Shown piece by piece: positions 25,621 through 34,876 of a DNA stretch of 64,000 nucleotides. The notes beneath the pieces were generated by a model, which was given only the letters and a program-made list of their open reading frames with translations, did no database searches and was not told the origin of the DNA. Positions within the stretch are counted from its first letter, which is position 1, and each line of letters starts with the position of its first letter. The stretch covers positions 2,976,001 to 3,040,000 of the forward strand of contig NZ_CP110001.1 in assembly GCF_025947185.1 (NCBI RefSeq), read 5' to 3'. The stretch is from Flavobacterium sp. N2038. GTDB lineage: Bacteria > Bacteroidota > Bacteroidia > Flavobacteriales > Flavobacteriaceae. A program made the position numbers and the translations under genes.

Positions 25621-28600
25621 ATGAGAAAAAAGATTGCTATAGCAGCCCTTTTGTTCACTGTCTTTTTTACAATAAAAAGTCACGCACAAGTTCAGGATCG
25701 ATATTTCCGAAATATTTCGGTAGATAAAGGCTTGTCGCAAAGTTCTGTTTTTGCCATTCAGCAGGATACACTGGGCTTTATCTGGATAGGAACTCAGGAT
25801 GGATTAAATCGTTATGACAGCAAAGGTTTTAAAGTATATCGCCCAATAAAGAACATAAAAAATAGCTTGCAGTCGTACTACATACGCAGTTTATTTACAG
25901 ATCATAAAGGACAATTATGGGTAGGCGGTAATCAAGGCATCAGCGTTTACAATTACAACACCGATAGTTTTACCAATTATCCGTTACCGCGAAATATTGG
26001 CGAGTGGTACATCTCTTCTATAACCGAGGACAAACAGCACAGAATTTGGGCAAGTTCTATTGCAGGTGATGTTTTTGTACTGAATCCAAAAGAGGAAAAA
26101 TTTACGGCTGTAAAGTTCAATGCCTCTTCGCATGAAATTAAAAAAATAGCTTACATCGGGCTTTGGCAGCAACAAATTATTTTAGGAACCGATGTTGGTC
26201 TTTTTAAACTCAACCAAAATACGCGTCAACTGATAAAAATAAATTTAGGAGCAAAAAAGCCTTATATCAATGATGTTTATGTTGAGGGCAAAAAATTATG
26301 GGTGGCCACCGAAGGCGAAGGCGTAATACAATATAATGCGCAAAACAGACAGACTTCTTCCCTGCTTCACAGCTCTGGAACCAACAGTATTGCCGATAAT
26401 AATATTAGATGCATAGGAAAAGATACCGAAGGAAATATCTGGATGGGAACTTTTAGAGGATTGACTATTTTTAATCCAAAGAATAATTCGTTTACCAATT
26501 ATTACCATCAAATATCACAGCCTTATACGATTAGCCAAAACTCGGTTCGCTGTTTTTTTAAAGACAAACAAAACGGAATTTGGCTTGGAACATATTATGG
26601 CGGTTTAAATTACTATCATAAAAACGATATTAAGTTTAATTTGCTGAGTCAAAACTCAGGGAAGCCGTCTTTAAATGATGAAGTAATTGGTGTTATCAAA
26701 CAAGATGCAAAAGGAAATTTCTGGATTGGAAGCAACGATAAAGGGCTGAATTACTGGAACAAAAATGCCAATACGATTACCTATTATTCCAACAGCGAGA
26801 ATAATCCAAACAGCTTAAGTTCTAACAATATCAAGGCGATTGCATTTGATGACAACGGCAATGTCTTAATTGGTACACACAACGGCGGAATGAATTTATT
26901 GAATCCCAACAGCGGTTCTGTACAGCGCTTTCGCCATGACGAAAATAATCCAAACACAATTGCCGGAGATTTGGTTTACAGCTTATTAAAAGATTCTAAA
27001 GGCCGAATTTGGGTGGGCACAAGATCAGGATTAGATCAGTTTCATCCGGAAACTAAAACCTTTACACACATTCATTTAGATAAAGCCGGAAAACGATTGA
27101 CTTCTGACGATATTACGTTTTTGTTTGAAGACAGCAAAAACCGAATCTGGATTGGAACTACAAATGGTGTAACGCTTTTTTATCCGGATACGCAGTTATT
27201 TGGAAACATCGGACACGGGAAATTAAGCGACGATATTGTAAATTGTATTACCGAAGATGCAAAACACCGTATTTGGCTCGGCACAAGAGAAGGTTTACGA
27301 TTGTATGATGAAACCCAGGAATCCTTCATTGTTTTTAAAGCCGGAAAAGACTTTGTTAAAGAAACCATTTACGGAATTGTTCCGGATGATGATGGAAATC
27401 TGTGGATTTCAACCAACAGCGGACTAATCAAATTTAATCCCGACAAAGGATCTGTTCAGACTTTTGACGAAAGTGACGGCTTACAGAACAAACAATTTAA
27501 TGATTATGCTTTTTATAAAGCAAAAGACGGCATGCTGCTTTTTGGCGGTATCAAAGGAATCTCCTACTTCTATCCGTCGCTGATAAAACAACAGCCGCTT
27601 CCTTTAAAATTAAGTTTTACGGCTTTAGAAGTTTTAAACAAAAATGTTGCTGTTGAGGATGAAACAGGCATTCTTGAAGAACATATCGATCAGGTAAATG
27701 AGCTTGAAATTGGCCCGGAATACAAGCAGTTCAGTATCTTTTTTAATACTTTCAACTACATTTCGTCAAACAGAACTTACTATTATTATAAGTTAGAAGG
27801 AATTGACAAAGACTGGCAGAGAACAGATGAACTCAAAGTAAGTTACAGTAATCTACCAGCCGGAAAATACAATTTCCAGATTAAGGCAATTGGGCCAAAT
27901 GGAGAAACCAGCGCCATTAGAAATTTAAAAATTGTGATTTTACCGCCTTGGTACAAAACCATCTGGTTTTCTTTATTGCTTTTAACCATTATTGGTACAG
28001 CCGGATATATTGGTTTTAAAATTATAAAAGAAAGAATAAACGCCGTTCAGCAGTTAAAACTGGAGCGTATAGACAAAGAAAGAGTAAGCTATATCAACCA
28101 GATTAAAATGGATTTCTTTACTAATGTATCACATGAATTAAGAACGCCTTTAACCTTGATTTTAGCTCCTTTAGAAGAATTATTAAAAATGCCTTTTGCT
28201 GATAAAATTTCGAAAAAGAAACATGAATTAATGTTTATCAACGCAAAAAGACTTTACAACTTAGTCGATCAATTATTTGAGTTTAGAAAAACCGAAATGG
28301 GAACCCGTCAGCTTAAAGTAGGCAAAGGCGACATTGTAGGTTTTACCAAAGAAATTTTTGAATCGTTTAAACCACTTTCAGAGAAAAACGGCATTCAGTA
28401 TTCTTATCATTCAGAAGAACCGCAGCTGCTGTTTTATTTTGATAAAGATGCGATGGAAAAAATCCTGTTTAATCTTTTATCCAACGCCTTTAAGTATACC
28501 AAAACCGGCCAAAGCATTCATGTTGAGTTAATAAAGAAAAATGATACGGTACAAATAAAGGTCGCTGACACGGGTGTCGGAATTAGCGAAGAAGATCTAT

Positions 28601-29664
28601 CAAAAGTTTTTGATCGTTTTTATCAGGTAAACAATCGCGAGATGAATCTGGGTTCCGGTGTTGGTTTAGCCTTTACAAAACGTTTGGTAGAACTGCATCA
28701 TGGCGAGATTACTGCCGAAAGCGCACAGGAAAAAGGAAGCACTTTTACCGTAATAATTCCAACTTTAGATCAGGCTTATAAAAACGACCAGCAAATAGAA
28801 AGTTCCTTATACGAATTGTCTATTATATCAGATAATGAGCTTGATGAAGATGCTGCATTAGAGGAAGAAAATGAAATTATCGAAAGAGATCAGCCTGTTA
28901 AACTGCTTATTGTAGATGATAATAAAGAGATTTTAGATTATCTGCAGGATTATTTCAGCAAAATATACGAAGTTACTACAGCTTACAATGGCCAAATGGC
29001 GCTGGATCTTTTAGAAATACAGCCTTTTGATCTTATTATAAGCGATGTAATGATGCCGGAGCTTGACGGCTTGCATTTTTGCAAAAAGGTAAAACAGAAC
29101 ATCAATACATCGCATATTCCGTTAATGCTCTTAACGGCGCGAAATGAAACCAGCCAGCAGATAAAAGGTCTTGAAATGGGTGCCGACGATTATATCACAA
29201 AACCATTTTCAACTCCGTTATTAGCTGCAAAAATTACAAATCTGCTTCGTTCCCGTAAACGATTAAAAGAATATTATTCGGTGGGCAAAGAAATGGTTCC
29301 GGAGAATATTGCCTTTAATACTCTTGATGAAGAATTTCTAAAACAAGCCATTCAGATTGTCGAAGATCACCTCGCCGATTCTGAATTTTCGGTAGATCAG
29401 TTCAGCAAAGAAATCGGGATGAGCCGCTCCAACCTTTACTTGAAATTAAAGGCCATAACAGGCGAATCTGCAATGGATTTCATCAAAAGAATACGCTTTA
29501 AAAAAGCAGTCGAACTCATGCAAAGCAAACGCTATACGATTGCGCAAATCACGTATATGTGCGGCTTCAATTCGCCATCGTATTTCTCGACTGCATTCAA
29601 ACAGCATTATGGCTGTATGCCAAGCGAATACTTAGCGAGAACTGATGAACCAAAAGAAGAATAA
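25621..29664 (+). CDS. Hybrid two-component system regulator (HTCS) of the heparan sulfate locus
   Basis: 1347 residues. In order: a signal peptide (SHAQ); a periplasmic two-bladed propeller sensor of about a dozen Reg_prop repeats (each with a 'G-x-IWIGT' type motif, about residues 30-690); a Y_Y_Y domain (about 700-765); one membrane helix (WFSLLLLTIIGTAGYIGF); HisKA with H838 (NVSHELRTP); a HATPase (NAFKYTKTG, VADTGVGI); a receiver with phospho-acceptor D1142 (IISDVMMPELDG); and an AraC-type HTH (about 1235-1340, GMSRSNLYLKLKAITG). One protein thus senses a periplasmic glycan fragment and binds DNA. By family precedent the ligand is an oligosaccharide of the locus's own glycan, here probably from heparan sulfate. 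Confidence 0.96.
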   Translation: MRKKIAIAALLFTVFFTIKSHAQVQDRYFRNISVDKGLSQSSVFAIQQDTLGFIWIGTQDGLNRYDSKGFKVYRPIKNIKNSLQSYYIRSLFTDHKGQLWVGGNQGISVYNYNTDSFTNYPLPRNIGEWYISSITEDKQHRIWASSIAGDVFVLNPKEEKFTAVKFNASSHEIKKIAYIGLWQQQIILGTDVGLFKLNQNTRQLIKINLGAKKPYINDVYVEGKKLWVATEGEGVIQYNAQNRQTSSLLHSSGTNSIADNNIRCIGKDTEGNIWMGTFRGLTIFNPKNNSFTNYYHQISQPYTISQNSVRCFFKDKQNGIWLGTYYGGLNYYHKNDIKFNLLSQNSGKPSLNDEVIGVIKQDAKGNFWIGSNDKGLNYWNKNANTITYYSNSENNPNSLSSNNIKAIAFDDNGNVLIGTHNGGMNLLNPNSGSVQRFRHDENNPNTIAGDLVYSLLKDSKGRIWVGTRSGLDQFHPETKTFTHIHLDKAGKRLTSDDITFLFEDSKNRIWIGTTNGVTLFYPDTQLFGNIGHGKLSDDIVNCITEDAKHRIWLGTREGLRLYDETQESFIVFKAGKDFVKETIYGIVPDDDGNLWISTNSGLIKFNPDKGSVQTFDESDGLQNKQFNDYAFYKAKDGMLLFGGIKGISYFYPSLIKQQPLPLKLSFTALEVLNKNVAVEDETGILEEHIDQVNELEIGPEYKQFSIFFNTFNYISSNRTYYYYKLEGIDKDWQRTDELKVSYSNLPAGKYNFQIKAIGPNGETSAIRNLKIVILPPWYKTIWFSLLLLTIIGTAGYIGFKIIKERINAVQQLKLERIDKERVSYINQIKMDFFTNVSHELRTPLTLILAPLEELLKMPFADKISKKKHELMFINAKRLYNLVDQLFEFRKTEMGTRQLKVGKGDIVGFTKEIFESFKPLSEKNGIQYSYHSEEPQLLFYFDKDAMEKILFNLLSNAFKYTKTGQSIHVELIKKNDTVQIKVADTGVGISEEDLSKVFDRFYQVNNREMNLGSGVGLAFTKRLVELHHGEITAESAQEKGSTFTVIIPTLDQAYKNDQQIESSLYELSIISDNELDEDAALEEENEIIERDQPVKLLIVDDNKEILDYLQDYFSKIYEVTTAYNGQMALDLLEIQPFDLIISDVMMPELDGLHFCKKVKQNINTSHIPLMLLTARNETSQQIKGLEMGADDYITKPFSTPLLAAKITNLLRSRKRLKEYYSVGKEMVPENIAFNTLDEEFLKQAIQIVEDHLADSEFSVDQFSKEIGMSRSNLYLKLKAITGESAMDFIKRIRFKKAVELMQSKRYTIAQITYMCGFNSPSYFSTAFKQHYGCMPSEYLARTDEPKEE

Positions 29665-29791
29665 AAAGTAAAACTACACAAACTAAATACAATGAAAAAA
29701 CCACATTGCCTTCCCATGAAAATCTTTTAAAAACAAGTCTTTAAAGGACTATTAACGATCCTGATTTCTTATTCTGAAAAGTCTTAACTCG

Positions 29792-29805
29792 TACAAATGC
29801 AAAAC
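29792..29805 (+). promoter_or_regulatory. Candidate HTCS operator, copy 4
   Basis: TACAAATGCAAAAC matches copies 1 and 3 in 12 of 14 positions. It lies 88 bp before the DUF4861 start, the same distance range as copies 1 and 3. Confidence 0.4.
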
Positions 29806-29893
29806 ACATTTGGCACCGGGAAAGCCACAACTATGCCTTTTTTGAGCGGATTTCGAGAAAAATTACATTAAAAAACAACAATTATTGCACGTC

Positions 29894-31024
29894 ATGAAAT
29901 TAATGAAACTTCACTTTTTACTCGCTTTTGTTTTGCCTTTAGCCACTTTGGCACAAACAAAAGCAACTATTACCATTCAAAACAATTCAGTCGTTAGCCG
30001 AAAAGAATCGGTAGTAGCCATAAAATGGAAAACGGTGCTTTCCTCCTTCCCACAAATTGATACAGCCAATTTTGTCGTGATTAACAGCATTACAAAAAAA
30101 CAAATTCCTTTTCAGCTGGAACACCGCGGACAAGCTGCTATTCAGAATCTATTGGTGCAAATCGACATTAAAGCAAAATCTTCGCTGCATCTTTTCATTC
30201 AAAAAGGAAAACCGGAACTCTTTACAGCCAAAACCTATTGCCGTTATGTGCCAGAACGCAAAGACGATTTTGCCTGGGAAAACGATAAAATTGCCTTTAG
30301 AACGTACGGAAAAGCACTTGAAAAAACCGAAGGAGACGCCTACGGTTATGATGTTTGGGTAAAACGTACCAGCAAATTAGTTTTAAACGACCGTTACAAA
30401 CGCGACGATTATCATATCGATCATGGCGATGGTTTAGATTATTATCATGTTGGATTTACGTTGGGCGCAGGAAATATGGCTCCGTTTGTAAAGGATACTA
30501 TCCGATATTCCGGAAATTATCATCATTGGAAAATTTTAGACAATGGCCCGCTTCGATCTACTTTTCAATTAAGTTATGATGCCTGGAATGCCGGCGGTAT
30601 AAAAGTTAAAGCCGTAAAAATCATTTCGCTTGATGCAGGTTCCCAATTAAACCGAATCGAAAACATCTACACATTCGACGATAACAATTCAATGCCGGTT
30701 GTGGTTGGAATTATCAGACGCGAAAAACAAGGTATAATAGACTTAAACGAGCAGCAGGGAATTATGAGTTACTGGGAACCTGCTTCTGAAAAAGACGGAA
30801 CTACGGCTGTAGGCTCTATATTAAGCACTCCTGCCAATAAAATGTGGGTCGATAAAGAGCAGTTATTGGCCAAAACTTCAGTTAAGAATAACGAACCAAT
30901 CGTGTACTATTCGGGTGCAGCGTGGGATAAAGCTGGCCAAATAACCAATTCAAAACAATGGCAGGATTACTTAGATCACTTTAATCAGGAACTTCAAAAT
31001 CTTTTGATTATAAATGTAAAATAG
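29894..31024 (+). CDS. DUF4861 family secreted protein
   Basis: 376 residues from ATG 29894; a second possible ATG is at 29903, and an upstream TTG is unlikely. Signal peptide ends at LATLAQ. The domain matches the DUF4861 pattern: WENDKIAFRTYGKALEK, DYHIDHGDGLDYYHVGFTLGAGNMAP, a GGIKVKA strand and a C-terminal YYSGAAWDKAGQITNSKQW. Such proteins are frequent in polysaccharide-uronate loci, where they are thought to act on lyase products. The conserved HIDHGDGLDYYH stretch, rich in His and Asp, would suit an active site. I do not assign a reaction. It is in one transcript with the dehydrogenase 54 bp downstream. Confidence 0.75.
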   Translation: MKLMKLHFLLAFVLPLATLAQTKATITIQNNSVVSRKESVVAIKWKTVLSSFPQIDTANFVVINSITKKQIPFQLEHRGQAAIQNLLVQIDIKAKSSLHLFIQKGKPELFTAKTYCRYVPERKDDFAWENDKIAFRTYGKALEKTEGDAYGYDVWVKRTSKLVLNDRYKRDDYHIDHGDGLDYYHVGFTLGAGNMAPFVKDTIRYSGNYHHWKILDNGPLRSTFQLSYDAWNAGGIKVKAVKIISLDAGSQLNRIENIYTFDDNNSMPVVVGIIRREKQGIIDLNEQQGIMSYWEPASEKDGTTAVGSILSTPANKMWVDKEQLLAKTSVKNNEPIVYYSGAAWDKAGQITNSKQWQDYLDHFNQELQNLLIINVK

Positions 31025-31078
31025 TTCAACATCAAACACAAAATAATACAATTATTAATAACCAAAAACTTAAAAAAA

Positions 31079-31870
31079 ATGTCAATTAACTTATTTGATT
31101 TAACGGAAAAAACAGCGCTTATTACAGGAGGAGTTCATGGTCTGGGAATGGCAATGGCCAAAGGACTTGGGCATGCAGGTGCAAAAATTGTGGTAAACGA
31201 CCATTCATCGCAGGAAGCTGTAGATAATGCCATTTCCGAATACAAAGCCGAAGGAATCGAAGCACACGGCTATCTATTTGATGTAACCGATGAAGCTGCT
31301 GTAATTGCCGCTATTAACAAAATAGAAACCGAAGTTGGCCCAATAGATATTTTAATAAACAATGCCGGAATCATCAAAAGAACGCCTATAATCGAAATGG
31401 AAGTCGCAGATTTTGAAGCGGTAATAAAAGTAGATTTAACTGGTCCTTTTATCGTTTCTAAAAATGTAGCAAAAGGAATGATAGAACGCGGAGGAGGAAA
31501 AATCATAAACATGTGTTCGATGATGAGCGAATTAGGAAGAGATTCTGTAAGTGCGTACGCATCGGCAAAAGGCGGACTAAAAATGCTGACCAAAAATATG
31601 GCTACAGAATGGGCTAAATTTAATATTCAGACTAACGGAATTGGCCCGGGATATTTCGCCACAAGCCAAACCGCTCCTATTCGAGTAAACGGACATCCTT
31701 TTAACGAATTTATTATGGGCAGAACGCCAGCAGGACGTTGGGGAGATCCAGATGATCTGCAAGGTGCTGCTATATTTTTAAGCTCAAAAGCAAGTGACTT
31801 TGTAAACGGACATATTGTATATGTTGATGGTGGAATTTTAGCTACCATAGGAAAACCATCTAACGAATAA
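31079..31870 (+). CDS. SDR-family dehydrogenase, gluconate-5-dehydrogenase / DhuD-KduD type
   Basis: 263 residues. Classical SDR: NAD(P)-binding TGGVHGLG near residue 17, INNAGI, catalytic Y160 and K164 (YASAKGG), and the C-terminal NGHIVYVDGG. The segment INMCSMMSELGRD is typical of enzymes labelled gluconate 5-dehydrogenase. Relatives in glycosaminoglycan loci (DhuD, KduD) reduce the keto-deoxy-uronate formed from unsaturated glucuronate to 2-keto-3-deoxygluconate. Because the GH88 enzyme upstream produces exactly that uronate, the KduD/DhuD role is the best inference. The isomerase, KDG kinase and KDPG aldolase needed to finish the route are not in this window. Confidence 0.85.
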   Translation: MSINLFDLTEKTALITGGVHGLGMAMAKGLGHAGAKIVVNDHSSQEAVDNAISEYKAEGIEAHGYLFDVTDEAAVIAAINKIETEVGPIDILINNAGIIKRTPIIEMEVADFEAVIKVDLTGPFIVSKNVAKGMIERGGGKIINMCSMMSELGRDSVSAYASAKGGLKMLTKNMATEWAKFNIQTNGIGPGYFATSQTAPIRVNGHPFNEFIMGRTPAGRWGDPDDLQGAAIFLSSKASDFVNGHIVYVDGGILATIGKPSNE

Positions 31871-32190
31871 TAGTATATAGAAACATAGTTTTTCCATCTA
31901 ACAAAAATCGTTTCGCTTATTCAAAACAAACATAGCTTATTATTTTTAAGTTATGTTTTTAAAATTAAAGCTATTCCCGATAGGTATCGGGATAAAGAAT
32001 TAAAAAAGATTAAAAAAAATCTTCAAGATCTACTAAATCTGCGGGAAAAAATATCCCGCAGAATTCTATATACTTAAACACAGTGCTAACAATAAAAACT
32101 GTTTTTATAAGGAAACAGTTAAATACTGTAATTAGAAACTGATAAATATTTATAGTTTTTGGAGAAATCCAGCTTTTATTTATTAACTGG
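31871..32190. other. Intergenic region with palindromic repeats
   Basis: 320 bp, no gene. It contains ATAGAAACATAGTT (31876-31889), a copy of the 7328-7367 repeat word; the palindrome TCCCGATAGGTATCGGGA (31975-31992, one central mismatch); and ATCTGCGGGA...TCCCGCAGAA, a hairpin at about 32037-32066 that probably ends one or both convergent transcripts. Confidence 0.55.
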
Positions 32191-33147
32191 TTACCAGGAT
32201 TTAAAAAACTCATAAGCTCTTTTTTCTGCATATGAATAGGTCGAATTGCGCAACGGAAAAGCACAGTGTCCACCATATTTTGGAGTTTCCAGATAAACAT
32301 ATTCGCTTTCCTGAGCGATAGCTCTCGGATAACATCTTTCGCCTAAAAAAGGATCATCAAGTGAATTGATAATTAAAACCGGAGTTGTAATATTTTTAAG
32401 AGAAAACTCTGGAGAAACACGCTGATAATAATCATCCCGACTTGCGAAACCATGCAGCGGTGCAGTAAAATACTGATCAACTTCATCAAAAGAAGAAATT
32501 TTATCAATCTGATCGCGATTTATAAAATCAGGAAACTGTATTGCTTTGTATTTTAGTTTTCTTTTAATATCAATGGTAAAATTCTTTAAATAAACCTTGT
32601 TAAATCCTTGTTTGAGTACCTCTGCACTTGTGGCAATATGTGTTGGCACCGAAATTGAAACGGCAGCCTTTATGCGTTTATCGATTTTTGTCCAGCCTAA
32701 ATAATTCAAAAGCTGAACACCACCCATTGAATATCCAATCAAATAAACCTCTTTGAATCCTTTTTGTAAAACAAACTGTACCACTTCATCAAGATCATCA
32801 ACAGCACCGTGATGATATAATCTCGGAAGACGGTTCATTTCTCCTCCACAAGTACGATTGTTCCATGCAAAAACAGAAAAACCTCGTTGTTGAAAATAAG
32901 CCGCACAACTATTATTATAAGTTCTGCGCGAATCGCCTTCTAAACCATGGCAAAGAATAACTGCTTTTTTGGGATCACCTATAACAAAATCAATATTGAT
33001 AAAATCTCCATCGTTTAACTCCTGCTTTTCTCTTGTATAGTTAGGAACTTCAAACTTTTTAAACAAAGCAGCATAAATAGTAGAAATATGCCTATTACGA
33101 TAAATAATAGAAGGATCATTATATTCTGATTGTTCAATAATTGGCAT
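32191..33147 (-). CDS. Alpha/beta hydrolase, YheT-like
   Basis: 318 residues, cytoplasmic. It has the YheT/EMB8-type esterase layout: N-terminal RNRHISTIYAALF, the oxyanion strand VILCHGLEGDSRRTY, nucleophile elbow GYSMGG with S140, a late acid in NSLDDPFLGE and His in GGHCAFPL. It hydrolyses an unknown ester. E. coli YheT is its best-known relative and also lacks a defined substrate. It stands alone and converges on the dehydrogenase gene. Confidence 0.88.
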   Translation of the reverse strand: MPIIEQSEYNDPSIIYRNRHISTIYAALFKKFEVPNYTREKQELNDGDFINIDFVIGDPKKAVILCHGLEGDSRRTYNNSCAAYFQQRGFSVFAWNNRTCGGEMNRLPRLYHHGAVDDLDEVVQFVLQKGFKEVYLIGYSMGGVQLLNYLGWTKIDKRIKAAVSISVPTHIATSAEVLKQGFNKVYLKNFTIDIKRKLKYKAIQFPDFINRDQIDKISSFDEVDQYFTAPLHGFASRDDYYQRVSPEFSLKNITTPVLIINSLDDPFLGERCYPRAIAQESEYVYLETPKYGGHCAFPLRNSTYSYAEKRAYEFFKSW

Positions 33148-33424
33148 GATTAAAAAGTTTTTGTGGTACTTTATACAAAGCTAAGAAATCAATCCATATG
33201 TAATTTAATACTGTCTTTTTTTTATTTTACTTTTTAGAGCTCTCAATCAATTAAGAGAATAAATTCATAAAATAGCAAAATATGATCTCCTATATGAGAT
33301 ACAGCGATAGCAAGAGACAAATATTGTTACTTCTTAATCCAGGTTAAGCGATACCTATTTCATTATTTAATAAATTTACAATGCAAACAACGCTACAAAT
33401 GCGATACATTAATTAATAAAAAAG

Positions 33425-33715
33425 ATGGAAACAATAAAACTAGAATTAGACGAAAAAAAACACGGCGCCTTTAATCTTTATGTTGATGATAAAAAAATAG
33501 GCGAAATGACCGTAAGCATTAAACCCGGCTTATTAACCGTATACCACACTGGAATTGAACCAGAAGGTGAAGGGAAAGGTTATGCAAAGAAATTATTGGA
33601 AGAGATGGTAGCTTATGTACGTGCCAATAATCTGAAAGTTTTACCTCTTTGCCCTTACGTTCATGCACAATTCAAAAGACATCCGGATGAGTATGAAGAT
33701 ATCTGGAAAAAGTAA
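33425..33715 (+). CDS. Small GNAT-like acetyltransferase (YidJ/NATD1 type)
   Basis: 96 residues. It is the minimal GNAT fold of the Acetyltransf_CG group: TIKLELDEKKHGAFNLYVDDKKIGEM, the acetyl-CoA loop EPEGEGKGYAKKLLEEMVAY, and the characteristic end LCPYVHAQFKRHPDEYEDIW. No substrate is known for these proteins. It is monocistronic, with about 200 bp on each side. Confidence 0.85.
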   Translation: METIKLELDEKKHGAFNLYVDDKKIGEMTVSIKPGLLTVYHTGIEPEGEGKGYAKKLLEEMVAYVRANNLKVLPLCPYVHAQFKRHPDEYEDIWKK

Positions 33716-33917
33716 TTTATCTTTTAAAATTAAACACACAGAAGCATCGTTTTTAAACTTTACAAAAGTACCGACATAGAGTATTTTCTGTAAGCAAGCG
33801 AAATTGCAGCCGTATAAAATTTGTGCCTTTATTTGCATACGAATACGCTCCAAATAAAAGACCTCTTTCAATCAAATTTTTATTAAATTTACCTATCAAT
33901 TTTTATAATCCGCTTTT

Positions 33918-34799
33918 ATGGAAATAAATAATCCGGAATTAGTTTCCATTAAAGAAGTACCTATTAGAAAGGTTACCGGTTTTAAAAGTTTATCTTTATC
34001 TGATACTCTTTCTATTGAAGAACCGTTGGAAATAAGAATTCAATACGGGCCAATAAATCAAAGAGTGCATAAAAGCATTTCTGTGACCATGAGAACTCCC
34101 GGTCATGATGAAGAACTTGCAATAGGATTTCTATTTACAGAAGGAATAATTTCATCTTATCACGTCGTTAAAAATGTATCTCATGTAGAATTAGAATGTA
34201 AATTAAAAAAGAAAAACATTGTTCTTGTCGAACTTATAGAAGACTTTGTTCCTCATTTGATGCAGGCAGATCGTAATTTCTATACTACTTCAAGCTGTGG
34301 GGTTTGTGGGAAAGGTTCTATTGAAGCTATAAAAACAGTTAGCCCTTTTAAGTCTCTTACTAAACAAAACTTAAATATTTCACCCGATGTATTATATCAT
34401 TTGCCTCAAAAATTAAAAAGGGCTCAAAATAATTTTGCTGCAACAGGCGGGATTCACGCAGCTGGCTTATTTTCTGTTGAGGGGGATCTTAAACTTTTAC
34501 GGGAAGATGTTGGCAGGCATAACGCTCTCGACAAATTAATTGGTAATTCATTAAACACTCACCTACTGCCATTAAATCAGTATATTTTACTTCTTAGCGG
34601 AAGAGCTAGTTTCGAGTTAATTCAAAAAGCTGCTATGGCAGGCATATCTGTTGTGGCAGCAATTGGTGCTCCATCAACCCTTGCACTGGAATTATCCATA
34701 GAGCTCAACATTACCCTTTTGGGATTTCTTAAAGAAGACAGATTTAATATCTATAATTCTTCTGATGAAGTATCGATACAAACTACTGATCAAAACTAA
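33918..34799 (+). CDS. fdhD: Formate dehydrogenase accessory sulfurtransferase
   Basis: 293 residues. FdhD receives sulfur from a cysteine desulfurase on a CxxC loop and passes it to the molybdenum of the bis-MGD cofactor, which activates formate-dehydrogenase-type enzymes. The loop is present as TSSCGVCGKGS (C127, C130). Other family segments are TPGHDEELAIGFLFTEGII, ATGGIHAAGLF, LREDVGRHNALDKLIG and LSGRASFELIQKAAMAGI. It lies 77 bp before a molybdopterin oxidoreductase, which is almost certainly its client. Confidence 0.95.
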   Translation: MEINNPELVSIKEVPIRKVTGFKSLSLSDTLSIEEPLEIRIQYGPINQRVHKSISVTMRTPGHDEELAIGFLFTEGIISSYHVVKNVSHVELECKLKKKNIVLVELIEDFVPHLMQADRNFYTTSSCGVCGKGSIEAIKTVSPFKSLTKQNLNISPDVLYHLPQKLKRAQNNFAATGGIHAAGLFSVEGDLKLLREDVGRHNALDKLIGNSLNTHLLPLNQYILLLSGRASFELIQKAAMAGISVVAAIGAPSTLALELSIELNITLLGFLKEDRFNIYNSSDEVSIQTTDQN

Positions 34800-34876
34800 A
34801 AGCAATAATTAGGCGTACACCGTTATAATTCACTTTACTTAAAACTTCTGCACTCCACTATTTAAACTGAAAAGCT

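Noticed and set aside
31079..31870. True gluconate 5-dehydrogenase for gluconate catabolism
   Set aside because: The sequence label fits, but position in a uronate-generating locus and absence of any gluconate kinase or permease make the DhuD/KduD role more likely.
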